Made by a program: the position numbers and the translations under genes. A stretch of DNA of 64,000 nt, taken from an uncultured Bacteroidales bacterium (GTDB taxonomy: Bacteria > Bacteroidota > Bacteroidia > Bacteroidales > UBA3824). The stretch covers positions 1 through 64,000 of the forward strand of contig CAJOJG010000003.1 of assembly GCA_905234655.1 (NCBI GenBank), in the 5' to 3' direction. The notes under the pieces are model-generated. The model was given only the letters and a program-made list of their open reading frames with translations, had not been told where the DNA came from and did no database searches. Positions within the stretch are counted from its first letter, which is position 1, and each line of letters begins with the position of its first letter. Positions 37,356-48,079 of the stretch are shown piece by piece.

Positions 37356-38021
37356 ATGATTTACACAGCTATTTTCAACCGTCACAAACTGCTTGTGCAG
37401 TGCATCGAGAACTACTTGGCATCGTGCGACGACATCAAGAACGTCCTCTCGGCCACCGACAAGGACGTGCTTATAGAGAAGATGAAGGACAGGATTATCA
37501 ACGTCCTGATAATCGGCTATTATGAGATTACGCACAACGACCTCGACATGATCATCACGCTCAGGATGAAATACCCAAAGAGCGCGATACTTGTCGTGGC
37601 AGGCTCACAGAAGGAGGACATCGTGATAAAGACAATCAAGGCGGGCGCAAAAGGCTTCCTGACAATGGATTCCGAAGCCTCCCAGCTCGTCCAGGCTATC
37701 TACACGATACGGGGCGGACACGACTTCTACTCCGACTCGATAACGCACATACTCCTCCAGCGTTACCTCAACACGATGAACCCGAACCAGCCCTCGGACC
37801 AGGACGAGTACAACGACGACTCCGCCGCCCTCAGCTCGCGCCAGATAGAAATCCTCAAGCTTTGGGGCGACGGCATGACAAACCAGGAGATTGCCGACAA
37901 GCTGTTCATCTCCGTGCGCACCGTGGAGACCCATAAGAACCACATCATGCAGAAGCTCAACCTCAAGTCGAGCGTCGACCTGATGAAGTTCGCGATTAGG
38001 AACAACATTATAAGCATTTGA
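37356..38021 (+). CDS. LuxR-family regulator with atypical receiver domain
   Basis: LSSRQIEILKLWGDGMTNQEIADKLFISVRTVETHKNHIMQKL; receiver lacks the canonical acidic pair and phospho-Asp. Confidence 0.9.
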   Translation: MIYTAIFNRHKLLVQCIENYLASCDDIKNVLSATDKDVLIEKMKDRIINVLIIGYYEITHNDLDMIITLRMKYPKSAILVVAGSQKEDIVIKTIKAGAKGFLTMDSEASQLVQAIYTIRGGHDFYSDSITHILLQRYLNTMNPNQPSDQDEYNDDSAALSSRQIEILKLWGDGMTNQEIADKLFISVRTVETHKNHIMQKLNLKSSVDLMKFAIRNNIISI

Positions 38022-38041
38022 TAATAACCAAACTACACTGA

Positions 38042-39100
38042 ATGAAAAAAATACTGCTATCGCTGCTGGCTCTCGCCCTGTGCTCCACGCCACAGGCGTC
38101 AGTCGCACAGCAGCCGGACACAATCACCGTCGTCGCTGTCGGCGACGTCATGCTTGGAAGCATACTGCCCAGCCGCGCGTACCTTCCGCCAGAGGGTCAG
38201 GAGTGGCATCTGTTCGACGACGTAAAGCCATACTTCAAGGGCGATGTCGTATTCTGCAATATTGAAGGCACTTTCACCGACGAGAAAACCGGCGCAAAAA
38301 ACTGCAACAACCCTTCGCAGTGCTACACTTTCGGTATGCCGCGCTCTTTCGCAAAAGTCTACAAGGACGCGGGGTTCAATCTCGTCAGCGTCGCCAACAA
38401 CCACAGCGGCGACTTCAACGAATACGGCAAGCGCAACGCCCGTCACCTCCTGGACAGCCTCCAAATTAATTGGGCGGGCTTCGTGGACAAGCCGACGGCA
38501 GAGTTCACTGTCAATGGCGTCAAGTACGGATTCTGCGCCTTTGCACCGAACTCCGGCACAGTGTCCATCAATGACCACGAGAACGCTAAGTCGCTCGTCA
38601 AGAAGCTCAAGGAGACCTGCGACATTGTGATTGTGTCGTTCCACGGCGGCGCGGAAGGCCGCGCGTACCAGCATGTGCCGAGGACTCAGGAACACTGTTT
38701 CGGCGAAAACCGTGGCAATGTCTACCTCTTTGCCCACACGATGATTGACAATGGCGCGGACATCGTACTCGGCCACGGCCCACACGTGACACGCGCGGTG
38801 GAGATTTATAAAAACAAGTTCGTCGCCTACTCGATGGGCAATTTCGCCACGTACAGCAATGTGAGCCTGGCAGGGGAAAGCGGCATCGCGCCCATATTCC
38901 GCGTGAAGATGGACGGCAAGACTGGCGACTTCATCAGTGCCGAGACCGTCCCGACCTACCAAATCAAGGGCAAAGGCCCGCTCATCGACCCCCAAAAGCG
39001 TGTCATCAAGGTAATCCAGTCGCTCACCGCCGCCGACTTCAAGGACAACCTCCCAAAAATATCCGACGACGGAACTATCACCACAAATACCACGAATTAA
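38042..39100 (+). CDS. CapA family protein
   Basis: VVAVGDVMLGSILPSR, CNIEGTFTD, NNHSGDFNEYG, LGHGPHV. Confidence 0.9.
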   Translation: MKKILLSLLALALCSTPQASVAQQPDTITVVAVGDVMLGSILPSRAYLPPEGQEWHLFDDVKPYFKGDVVFCNIEGTFTDEKTGAKNCNNPSQCYTFGMPRSFAKVYKDAGFNLVSVANNHSGDFNEYGKRNARHLLDSLQINWAGFVDKPTAEFTVNGVKYGFCAFAPNSGTVSINDHENAKSLVKKLKETCDIVIVSFHGGAEGRAYQHVPRTQEHCFGENRGNVYLFAHTMIDNGADIVLGHGPHVTRAVEIYKNKFVAYSMGNFATYSNVSLAGESGIAPIFRVKMDGKTGDFISAETVPTYQIKGKGPLIDPQKRVIKVIQSLTAADFKDNLPKISDDGTITTNTTN

Positions 39101-39143
39101 AAGAATGGAAAAGAATTTGTTTCGGATTGGAAAATAAAAAAAA

Positions 39144-39178
39144 ACCGTCAAGGTTTTGGATTCTTGACGGTGTTTTTT
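39144..39178. terminator. Intrinsic terminator between convergent genes
   Basis: ACCGTCAAG-N-CTTGACGGT followed by TTTTTT; A-run on the other side. Confidence 0.85.
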
Positions 39179-39200
39179 ATGTGTGTGTTGTGTGGACGAC

Positions 39201-39794
39201 CTACTCGGGAAGATATACGCCGAAAGTAATCATGAACATGCCGTTGTGGGATGTCTGATGCGAATCAGCAATATTGCGGAAACCGATTTCATAATCGAAT
39301 CCTACGTATGCTGTCTCATAAAACGTTGCACCTACGCCAAACTGAATGCCCATGTCAAAATTAGGCATATCCATACCCTTCTTGCTGAAAAACTTCTCTT
39401 TGGTTTCTTTGTCCTTACCAGCAAAACCGAAGCCAAAGTACGGTCCAACATGCGGATCCAAAGAGATGTCGCTTGTGATGTCAACATTGTACTTAAGGAC
39501 AATCGGAACTTCAATCCAATTTGAATGTACCTTCGCATCAAATGTTTTAAGTGTTTCGTCAACATCTTCGTACTTGAAATTCCTCTGGACAAAGAACGCT
39601 CCCGGCTGAATGCTAAGCGCGTCGGCAAGGTCAATGTTGTAAACAACACCGAGATGAAGTCCAACTGCTGAATTGTAGGCATCATAGTCCTTGGTCATCG
39701 ACGCGAAGTCCATGCCAATCCTCACGCCAATCTGCGCGAAGGATGTCGTGGCGGCCACTACGAGGAGGGCCAATGTCATTAGAATCTTTTTCAT
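39201..39794 (-). CDS. Outer-membrane beta-barrel protein
   Basis: Signal peptide; GVRIGMDFAS, GLHLGVVYNI, GPYFGFGFAG; terminal aromatic beta strand. Confidence 0.85.
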   Translation of the reverse strand: MKKILMTLALLVVAATTSFAQIGVRIGMDFASMTKDYDAYNSAVGLHLGVVYNIDLADALSIQPGAFFVQRNFKYEDVDETLKTFDAKVHSNWIEVPIVLKYNVDITSDISLDPHVGPYFGFGFAGKDKETKEKFFSKKGMDMPNFDMGIQFGVGATFYETAYVGFDYEIGFRNIADSHQTSHNGMFMITFGVYLPE

Positions 39795-39904
39795 AATTTA
39801 GATGAATTTGATTGAATTTATTGAGTTAACTATTACGATGCAAATTTAGTAATTTTTTTTTAACATCTATATTAATTTTTGGATAAATAAGCAATCGTTT
39901 TTTT

Positions 39905-41266
39905 GTGTATTTTTGCACCATGAAACCCACTTCGCAGTATGAACGTATGACCGAGACGCCGGTCACGCGGCTTATCCCGTCGCTTGCAGTGCCGACTATG
40001 CTCAGCATGATGACTTCGGCTCTCTATAACACCGCCGACACATGGTTCGTGTCCCACCTTGGCGACGCCGCCACTGCCGCCATCGGCGTCAACTTCCCGC
40101 TCGTGGCGATTATCCAAGCCCTCGGATTTTGGATTGGCATGGGCGCGGCGAGTAATATCTCGAGGTTCTTGGGCAAGAAGTCTATCTTCAAGGCCAATAT
40201 CGTGGCGATGTCCGCCGTAGTCTTGTCGGTGATGTTCGGCATAGTGGCTATGGCGGCCGGCAATATCTTTAACCGCCACATTATCAGTTTCATGGGCGCG
40301 ACCGAGACTATCCTGCCATACGCCCAGGAATATTCGAGGATTATATTTTGGGGCGCGCCGCTGTCCTGCGCAATGTATGTCTTCAACAACTTGTTGAGGT
40401 CGCAGGGGCGCGCGCTGTTTGCGATGATTGGGATAGTGTCCGGCTCGGTGCTCAATCTCGGACTCGACCCGTTTTTCATTTTCACGCTCGACCTCGGAAT
40501 TTCGGGCGCGGCGTTGTCAACGCTGCTCAGCCAGGCGATAAGTTTTGTGACGATGTTCATTGCCCTCCGCCGCGAAGGCAGCCTCATACGACTTAACCTC
40601 AAGTTCATTTCCAAAATCCCGGGCGTTTACCTTCTCATACTTTCCACAGGATTTCCGTCGCTCATCAGGCAGGGTTGCAGCGCGTTGGCGACTGTCTTGC
40701 TTAACCGCGCCGGTGCGTTCTATGGCGATGCTGCGGTCGCCGCGATGTCCATCGTGGGCAAGATAAGCTTCCTGGCGGGTTCGGCGGTGATAGGTTTTGG
40801 TCAAGGTTTTCAGCCGGTCGTCGGGTTTGCATACGGCGCGGGCGACTATGCAAGGGTCAAGAAGTCGTACTTCTTCTCGCTGGCGGTCATGTCGACGCTT
40901 TTCCTTATTAACGGCATTATCTGTGGCGCGATGCCCGCGAGGATAATGCATCTGTTCAATGTGGAGAGCGAGGATGTCGTGGCGATTGGTGCGCTGACTC
41001 TCAGGCTGTTCAGCTTTTCTATGCCGTTCCAGACGCTTGTGGTGCTGGCTAACATGCTCTTGCAGGTGACAGGTCAGAAGGTCTTGGCATCCATAACGTC
41101 ACTGATGAGGCAGGGCGTTGTCTACATACCTTATATAATAGTAATGCCACATTTCATAGGGCTGTTGGCGGTGCAGACAGTGCAGCCGGTTTCGGACATT
41201 GTATCGGGCGTTGTGTGCGCGGCCGTCACCTGGCATTTTTTCAAGACACGGCTCGTCAAATCCTGA
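39905..41266 (+). CDS. MATE family efflux transporter
   Basis: 12-TM pattern; PSLAVPTMLSMMTSALYNTADTWFVSHLG; start may be the second in-frame ATG at 39920. Confidence 0.93.
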   Translation: MYFCTMKPTSQYERMTETPVTRLIPSLAVPTMLSMMTSALYNTADTWFVSHLGDAATAAIGVNFPLVAIIQALGFWIGMGAASNISRFLGKKSIFKANIVAMSAVVLSVMFGIVAMAAGNIFNRHIISFMGATETILPYAQEYSRIIFWGAPLSCAMYVFNNLLRSQGRALFAMIGIVSGSVLNLGLDPFFIFTLDLGISGAALSTLLSQAISFVTMFIALRREGSLIRLNLKFISKIPGVYLLILSTGFPSLIRQGCSALATVLLNRAGAFYGDAAVAAMSIVGKISFLAGSAVIGFGQGFQPVVGFAYGAGDYARVKKSYFFSLAVMSTLFLINGIICGAMPARIMHLFNVESEDVVAIGALTLRLFSFSMPFQTLVVLANMLLQVTGQKVLASITSLMRQGVVYIPYIIVMPHFIGLLAVQTVQPVSDIVSGVVCAAVTWHFFKTRLVKS

Positions 41267-43580
41267 TGCCGACAAGCAGCTGGTCGTCGAGCTGTGGGAC
41301 TTCAGCGTCCGCAAGCCCGGCAAGGTATGCGCCCGTGCACCAGTTTTCCACGACAGACTCGACGATGCTCCTTTGGGTCGGCAAATCCAGGAACGACGCC
41401 TCGGCGAGTATGGTGTGCAACTGCTTGACCCCGAATTTTGTCATGCAGTCGTCGGAGCCAAACTGGTCTGCGATTCCGTCTGAAAATGCGTACAACATCT
41501 CCCCTTTCCTGACCGGGAAGGTGTGGTCGGTGAAAGTGTCGTTCTTCCGCATTATGTTATTGCCGATGCTGATTTTGTCGGGCTTGAACTCGCGGATAGT
41601 GCCGCCGTCGATTGCCAAGAGCGGACGTTTTGCGCCTGAATAGTTGACTCTCATGTTCTGGCGGTCGATGATGATGAACGCCATGTCTATTCCGTCAAGG
41701 AAGTTCTTGTCCTCAATCACAAAAGATTTGTTGAACGTCGACTTCAGCGTCTCAAGGATTTGAGCGGCGGTGGCGTGTGGGTTCCTCCAAACGATGTCGT
41801 TGAGCATTGAGATTCCGTACATGCTCAGGAGCGCGCCGGGGACACCGTGGCCGGTACAGTCGGCGACGACGGTGTACGCCTTCTCGCCTATCCGCGCCGC
41901 CCAATAGAAGTCGCCGGAGACGATGTTGAGCGGTTTCCAATATACAAAGCTCTCGCCGACTGTCTCTGAAAGCTTTTCGGGGCTCATCACAATCGCCCTC
42001 TGTATGTCGCGCGCGATGTTGATGGATGTCAAAAGGTGGGCGTTTGTAGTGCTGAGGTCGTCGCGCTGTGCGGCAATGACATGGCTCTGCTGCTGGATTT
42101 CGTCGGTCTGGCTGAGGATTTCCTCGCGCTGTACATTAAGCTCCTCATTAGCCATGAGCAACTCGTCGTTCGACTGCCGGAGCTTCTGGTTGATGGTGCT
42201 GCGCTCCTTGAGGTTTATGAACACGACAATGATAATCGAGATGACTATGCCCAAGACTATCAACACGCCGTTTCTCCAGATGCGCGAGAACTCGTTACTC
42301 TCCGCAAACTCATGGTCGCGCCTTTCTGCGTCGGACTTCAACTCGTCCATGCGCTTTTCGTATGCGTCGCGCACGGCGGATTTTTCGTAGTGGATGGCGG
42401 TCTCAAGCGAATGGACTTTGTACGAAGTGCGGTACAACTTCCAGAAAAAATGGTCGGCGTTCTTATAGTCGCCCACTGTCTTATAATAATAGAACAACGC
42501 CTGGGCATAGTCCGGGCTGCCGGACGTTTCAGTGCCGGCGGCAAGCATTTTGCGCGCCTGTCGGAGGTCGCCCCGCGCGGTCAGGTACATGGCTTTGCAG
42601 GGTTTGTACATCGTCTCCTCCACCGGCTTTATGTCGCCGGTGTCTATCGCGATTTTCATATTGTCAAGGTACTGCCTGCAATATCCGAGGTATTCTTCCT
42701 TTTTCACAGGGTTGAAGTCGATTGCGTCAAGGTTGCACATCAGCATCGTGTTGCAAAAGTTGACGACGCCGCCAGCCTCGTCAACATCCTTCAACCGCCA
42801 CATCAGTCCATTGACGGAATCTATGAGATTGATTATGGACAGTGTGTCGTGGAGCTTAAATGCGTTACGGACGAGGAGCGACTGGATACAAAGTTCCTGG
42901 TCGGTAGTGTTGGCCTTTCCGGCGCGCAATGCCGCGTCTATGTCTTTTTCAAAACATTCGATTGATGTCTCGAAAAGTTCTTCCTGGATATACGAAATCG
43001 CAAGGTTGTAGTATATGTCCACGAGAGTTGAATAATCGTGGGCTTCTTCGGCGGTCTTCTCCGCTTTCTGTAGATAGTCAAACGAGCCTTCGAAGTCGTT
43101 TATGCCGTCGAGGAACGTGCTTATGTTCAATTGGAGCAACACCTTGGCATCGGTTATGTCCAATGAGTCGGCGTACCTTAGCCCGGTAAAGCAGTACTCC
43201 AGGCCTTTGTTCAAGTCGCCCGAGCGGGCAGTGGCATACCCGACAAACAAGTATGCGTGTGCCATGTTGCGCATCTGCCGGTCGCGCTCGCTCAACTCAA
43301 GGAACACTTTTGAATATTCCTTCAGCCTTTCGACCGAGGCGCACGTGTCGGCAATACTCCGCATTTTCCCAAGCCGGAAAGTATCGCTTTCACTTTTGTC
43401 GAAAAAAGAACGGACGACAGCGGCATAGTCCCCATCATCGTCCTGCGCGAACGACACTGAAGGCATTGTAATCAAGATTACCAAGATTATCAATATGTAC
43501 CATAGTCTCTGCATGTCGGCGTTTCTCAATGTTGACAAAGTTAAAGAAAGTTTTGTTATAGTCCAAGAAAAGCGAGCCAA
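41256..43580 (-). CDS. TPR sensor with C-terminal SpoIIE/PP2C phosphatase
   Basis: VSGDFYWAARIGEKAYTVVADCTGHGVPGALLSM; N-terminal TPRs and TM GVLIVLGIVISIIIVVFI. Confidence 0.9.
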   Translation of the reverse strand: MARFSWTITKLSLTLSTLRNADMQRLWYILIILVILITMPSVSFAQDDDGDYAAVVRSFFDKSESDTFRLGKMRSIADTCASVERLKEYSKVFLELSERDRQMRNMAHAYLFVGYATARSGDLNKGLEYCFTGLRYADSLDITDAKVLLQLNISTFLDGINDFEGSFDYLQKAEKTAEEAHDYSTLVDIYYNLAISYIQEELFETSIECFEKDIDAALRAGKANTTDQELCIQSLLVRNAFKLHDTLSIINLIDSVNGLMWRLKDVDEAGGVVNFCNTMLMCNLDAIDFNPVKKEEYLGYCRQYLDNMKIAIDTGDIKPVEETMYKPCKAMYLTARGDLRQARKMLAAGTETSGSPDYAQALFYYYKTVGDYKNADHFFWKLYRTSYKVHSLETAIHYEKSAVRDAYEKRMDELKSDAERRDHEFAESNEFSRIWRNGVLIVLGIVISIIIVVFINLKERSTINQKLRQSNDELLMANEELNVQREEILSQTDEIQQQSHVIAAQRDDLSTTNAHLLTSINIARDIQRAIVMSPEKLSETVGESFVYWKPLNIVSGDFYWAARIGEKAYTVVADCTGHGVPGALLSMYGISMLNDIVWRNPHATAAQILETLKSTFNKSFVIEDKNFLDGIDMAFIIIDRQNMRVNYSGAKRPLLAIDGGTIREFKPDKISIGNNIMRKNDTFTDHTFPVRKGEMLYAFSDGIADQFGSDDCMTKFGVKQLHTILAEASFLDLPTQRSIVESVVENWCTGAYLAGLADAEVPQLDDQLLVGIRI

Positions 43581-43645
43581 ATTTTTACGAAATTTTCACC
43601 CCCTCCCCCGCTGCCGACTGGAAAAGATTATCTGCGGTTAATAAT

Positions 43646-43716
43646 GATTATGATAAATAGAAGACGGATTTTTTTCGAATATTATTGAAATAGTATCGAT
43701 TATGATAAATAGAAGA
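43646..43716. repeat. 19-bp direct repeat pair upstream of the 1409-aa gene
   Basis: GATTATGATAAATAGAAGA at 43646-43664 and 43698-43716. Confidence 0.8.
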
Positions 43717-43799
43717 TAGAAAACTTTTTTAGCGTTTCCCTTATGCTGATATTGACTTTTTTTCATTATATTTACGTCGCAAAATCAAAAACGTTTACC

Positions 43800-46700
43800 A
43801 TGAAAAAAATCCAACAATTCATAGCGCAATATATCGACGCAGTTTCGGAAGGCGGACAGTGGGAACAGCAAGGACTTCCGAAAAATGCTTCCATTATCCA
43901 ATATTGGGAAAACCTCTTGGACACAAGGCTCGCCCAATTCGGATTCCAAGTCAATGTACAAATCGCAAGCCTCCTCCAGACGATGGCTGACGGGCAGGGC
44001 TCCTCCACCCCACCCGAGTGCGACGCAAAATATTTCAGCGACAAGGGGCAGTCGGTGACCATAAGCATCAACAAAAACCAAATCACCGACAATATCCACG
44101 AAGGCCAGTTGCCAAAATCCTTCGACGAGGTGTCGCAATTCGTCGCAAAGATTATCCACCAGCAGGTTCTTAACGCCAAATACCGCGCGCTATCGGGCGA
44201 CTACATAGAAAGGCTCAAAGAGATGGAGAGCGTCAGGCAAGCGTCCGTGCTGCTCGGACACAACTCGTATGACCTTATGAGCGCGATTCACCATATCTGC
44301 GACTCAATCTCGTCGGCGATGCAATTCCCGAAGTACGCGATGGCGTGCATTAAGTACGGCAAGAAGACTTTCAAGACTAAAGACTTTGAGCAGTGCGGAC
44401 ACGGAATGGTAAAAAGTTTTGAAGCCGCCAACGAAATCCACGGCACAATCGAAGTCTACTACCGCAACGGCGCGCCAATAAGCGAAGACGCCGACCCGTT
44501 CCTGCCTGAAGAACACCACCTCATCGACTACCTGACAGTGATGATAACCAGCGCGTCATACGTCGAGGCGATGAAAACCCTCAAGAAGTTCAACGACAAA
44601 CGGATGAGGGAACTCATGACCATCAACCGCACCACCGCCATTATAAAGGAGGGGCGCGACATCGAACGAACGCTCGGAGATATATGCAACATCTTGCCAG
44701 AGGCCATGCAATACCCACGACACGCATGTGCGCGGATAAGATACGACGGAAAGGAATACATCTCCAAAAACTTCATCTTCACCCACAGAAGTATCCGCGA
44801 ACAATTCGTCTGCATCGACAGCAACAAGGGCACGATAGAAGCCTTCTACACAAAAGAGCTCCCGACCGAGGACAACGGCCCGTTCCTCAAAGAAGAATGC
44901 GACCTGCTCACAAACATCGGCAGGCTTACCGCCGGATTCATAAACGACACTATCGGACGCGACATGCTGTTCAGGTCGGCGGCGATGGCAAACCTTGAGA
45001 AAAAGGAAGACCTGCTCCGCCGCAAACTTACCGAAAACCACCAGCCGCTCCAGAACTACTTTAACCAACAGATGCTCGACAAGTACATCTACTTGGACAT
45101 GATGAAATTCAAGGTGAAGCACGTACTCTTCGTGGCGACGTTGTACGACGCATTCTGCCTGGAGAACGAGGACTCATTCTTCGGACGGTTCATGGGCGAC
45201 GTGATGCAGTTCAGCCTGTACGTCATGCCGAGAATCACCGGCGTCAGCTGTGCCGAGGACGCAATAACCACAATGGAAAACTCTAACATCGACCTCGTCA
45301 TCATCATGCCTACCGACCCGTCCAAGGCAGTGTCACTGAGCGAAAAACTCAGAGAGATAAGCCCGTCGGTGCCGGTGTACCTGCTCGTCAACAAGAAAAA
45401 CGAAATTCTGAAGTACGAGGAGATTGTGACGACTTCGACTTCCATTAGCAAACTCTACACATGGAATGGCGACTCAAACATCTTCTTCACAATCGTCAAA
45501 GCGTTGGAGGACAGCATCAACGTCGAGAACGACACACAGGTTGGACTTGTGAAAGTCATATTGCTCATCGAGGACTCGCCGGTCTACTACTCACGGTATT
45601 TGGAAATATTATACACCACAGTCTTCGGCCAAGTCGCGCAACTAATCCCCGAAGTGGAGAAAAACGAAATCGACAAAATCGTCAAGATGCGCTCCCGTCC
45701 CAAAATCCTCCACGCGAAGAACTACGAGGAAGCCATCACAATCTTCAACAAATACCGCGACAACCTCATGTGCGTCATCAGCGACATCGAGTTCGAGTGG
45801 GGCGGCGAAATCGACCACCAGGCGGGATTCAAGTTCCTCCGCCACATGCGCAGCCTTCAATACACCGTGCCGGTCATCTTCCAGAGCACCGAACAGCCCA
45901 TGAACCTCGCGCCCGACCTCTACAAAGACCCGAAGCTCTATTTCGTCAACAAAAACAGCCCTCGCCTACTCAACGAAATCCGCCATTACCTCAAACGCTA
46001 CATGGGCTACGGCGAGTTTATTTTCAAGACCGCTGACGACAAGATAATCGGCAGGGCTCACTCGCTCAGGGAGTTTGAGAACCTATTGAAGGAAGTCCCT
46101 ACCGACTCGCTCTACCGCCACGGCAGGAAAAACCAGTTCTCGATATGGCTCATGGGACGCGGCGAAATCCAGCTCGCCCAAGAGTTCAAGAACCTCCACA
46201 TGGAAGACGAGCAGGAAGCCGAAGACCTCCGCCAAGTAATGCTCGACCTCATGGTCAAATACCGCAAAGTAAAAAAACGCGGCAAAATCCTCTCCTTCGA
46301 CGAGACGTCGAGCATCGACGAGCGCAACATCGTCACACTTGCGCCCGGCTCCCTCGGCGGAAAGGGACGCGGCATCGCCTTCACCGACACCGTCATCTAC
46401 AATCTTGCCGACTCGCCACTGACCGACCGCATAAACATTTGGGCTCCAGTGACAATGGTAGTCGGCACGGAAGAATTTTCACGATTCATCTCGACCAACG
46501 GACTTTTTGACAAGATAATAGACAACGTAACGCCATACGACGAACTCAAACTCCTGTTCTGGGACGGACATCTCAGCGGACAACTGCGCGAACGCATCTC
46601 CATAATCCTGAGCCAGACCGACAACCCGCTCGCAATCCGCTCGTCAAGCACATCGGAAGATTCTGTGAGCCAGCCGTTTGCAGGTGTGTTCAGCACGTTC

Positions 46701-48026
46701 ATAATACCCAACGAGAAGGACAACAAGGCGGCGACGCTCGAACTTGTCTGCCACGCCATCAAGCTCATCTACGCCTCGATGTACTCCGACACCGCACGGC
46801 GTTACTATGACACCGTGCACCACAACATCGCCGAGGAAAAAATGGCGATTGTCATCCAGGAAGTTGTCGGCAGCCGCTTTGGAAACTATTTCTACCCGCA
46901 CATCAGCGGTGTCGCTCAGTCGTACAACTTCTACCCCGTCGCAAACATGAAGCCCGAGGAAGGATACGCCGTCGCAGGACTTGGACTTGGATGCTACGTC
47001 GTTAACGGGTGGCCGTCATACAGATTCTCGCCGATGTACCCGGAAATATCAATGTACACCAAGGACGACCTCTTGAACTCCACACAGACCAAGTTCTACG
47101 CGCTCGACCTGTCGCTTAAGGACATCGACCTGCTCCAGCATGGCGAACTCGCAGCCTTAAAGCTCCTCAACATCTACGACGCTGAAAAGCACGGCTCCTT
47201 GAAGCACCTCGCCTCGGTCTATAATCCCGACAACGACACCTTCTCGCCCGGTCTCGACGACTACGGCCCAAGAATCGTCAACTTTGCCGACGTACTCCAA
47301 TACAACTACTTCCCGCTCGCCGAGGCAATCAGCAAAATCCTCGCCGAAGTCAAGGACGCATTCGGCTCGCCTGTGGAAATTGAATATGCCGTCAACCTCA
47401 ACAAGGCGAAAAACGGAAAGCCGACATTCTACCTATTGCAGATAAAGCCGATGGTAGGCTCGTTTAATACCACGGACATCGACCTGACGCATACCTCCGC
47501 ATCGCCCGACACCTTATTATATACAGACCAAAGCCTTGGCAATGGTGTCATAGACTCCATCACGGACGTCATCTACATCGACGAGCAGAAGTTTGACAAA
47601 CTCGAAACCGTAGAGATGAAACGCGAAATAAGTTACCTCAACTCGGTGCTCGGCTCCGAAAACCGCAAATACATCCTCATCGGTCCCGGCCGTTGGGGCA
47701 CGAGCGACAGATTCCTCGGCGTACCAGTCCAGTGGTCGGAAATCAACAATGCCGCCGTCATCATAGAGACAAGCCTCGACGGCTACCCATTGGACTTCTC
47801 CAACGGCTCCCACTTCTTCCACAACATCACGAGCATGAACGTGGGCTACTTCGCCGTCAAGAAGGAAAACCGCAACAGTTACCTCCGCCGCGAAATCCTC
47901 GAAGCGCAGACCCTCGTCCAAAGCACCAAGTACTTCCGCCACGTGAGGTTCACCAACCCGCTCAAGGTGACAATGAACGGCAGCAAAAACGAGGCGGCGA
48001 TAGAATTAATGCATAATTCATTATGA
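43800..48026 (+). CDS. PEP/pyruvate-binding (PPDK/PpsA N-domain) protein with receiver-like domains
   Basis: LAPGSLGGKGRGIAF, NPLAIRSSSTSEDSVSQPFAGVFSTF, LLIEDSPVYYSRYLEILY receiver; RKYILIGPGRWGTSDR. Confidence 0.85.
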   Translation: MKKIQQFIAQYIDAVSEGGQWEQQGLPKNASIIQYWENLLDTRLAQFGFQVNVQIASLLQTMADGQGSSTPPECDAKYFSDKGQSVTISINKNQITDNIHEGQLPKSFDEVSQFVAKIIHQQVLNAKYRALSGDYIERLKEMESVRQASVLLGHNSYDLMSAIHHICDSISSAMQFPKYAMACIKYGKKTFKTKDFEQCGHGMVKSFEAANEIHGTIEVYYRNGAPISEDADPFLPEEHHLIDYLTVMITSASYVEAMKTLKKFNDKRMRELMTINRTTAIIKEGRDIERTLGDICNILPEAMQYPRHACARIRYDGKEYISKNFIFTHRSIREQFVCIDSNKGTIEAFYTKELPTEDNGPFLKEECDLLTNIGRLTAGFINDTIGRDMLFRSAAMANLEKKEDLLRRKLTENHQPLQNYFNQQMLDKYIYLDMMKFKVKHVLFVATLYDAFCLENEDSFFGRFMGDVMQFSLYVMPRITGVSCAEDAITTMENSNIDLVIIMPTDPSKAVSLSEKLREISPSVPVYLLVNKKNEILKYEEIVTTSTSISKLYTWNGDSNIFFTIVKALEDSINVENDTQVGLVKVILLIEDSPVYYSRYLEILYTTVFGQVAQLIPEVEKNEIDKIVKMRSRPKILHAKNYEEAITIFNKYRDNLMCVISDIEFEWGGEIDHQAGFKFLRHMRSLQYTVPVIFQSTEQPMNLAPDLYKDPKLYFVNKNSPRLLNEIRHYLKRYMGYGEFIFKTADDKIIGRAHSLREFENLLKEVPTDSLYRHGRKNQFSIWLMGRGEIQLAQEFKNLHMEDEQEAEDLRQVMLDLMVKYRKVKKRGKILSFDETSSIDERNIVTLAPGSLGGKGRGIAFTDTVIYNLADSPLTDRINIWAPVTMVVGTEEFSRFISTNGLFDKIIDNVTPYDELKLLFWDGHLSGQLRERISIILSQTDNPLAIRSSSTSEDSVSQPFAGVFSTFIIPNEKDNKAATLELVCHAIKLIYASMYSDTARRYYDTVHHNIAEEKMAIVIQEVVGSRFGNYFYPHISGVAQSYNFYPVANMKPEEGYAVAGLGLGCYVVNGWPSYRFSPMYPEISMYTKDDLLNSTQTKFYALDLSLKDIDLLQHGELAALKLLNIYDAEKHGSLKHLASVYNPDNDTFSPGLDDYGPRIVNFADVLQYNYFPLAEAISKILAEVKDAFGSPVEIEYAVNLNKAKNGKPTFYLLQIKPMVGSFNTTDIDLTHTSASPDTLLYTDQSLGNGVIDSITDVIYIDEQKFDKLETVEMKREISYLNSVLGSENRKYILIGPGRWGTSDRFLGVPVQWSEINNAAVIIETSLDGYPLDFSNGSHFFHNITSMNVGYFAVKKENRNSYLRREILEAQTLVQSTKYFRHVRFTNPLKVTMNGSKNEAAIELMHNSL

Positions 48027-48062
48027 ATTATGCATTATGCATTATGAATTATGCATTGAATT
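48006..48062. repeat. A/T-rich GCATTATGAATTAT repeat cluster
   Basis: Tandem/inverted ATTATGCATTATGAATTATGCATT units. Confidence 0.7.
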
Positions 48063-48079
48063 ATAAATTGAAAAAAATT

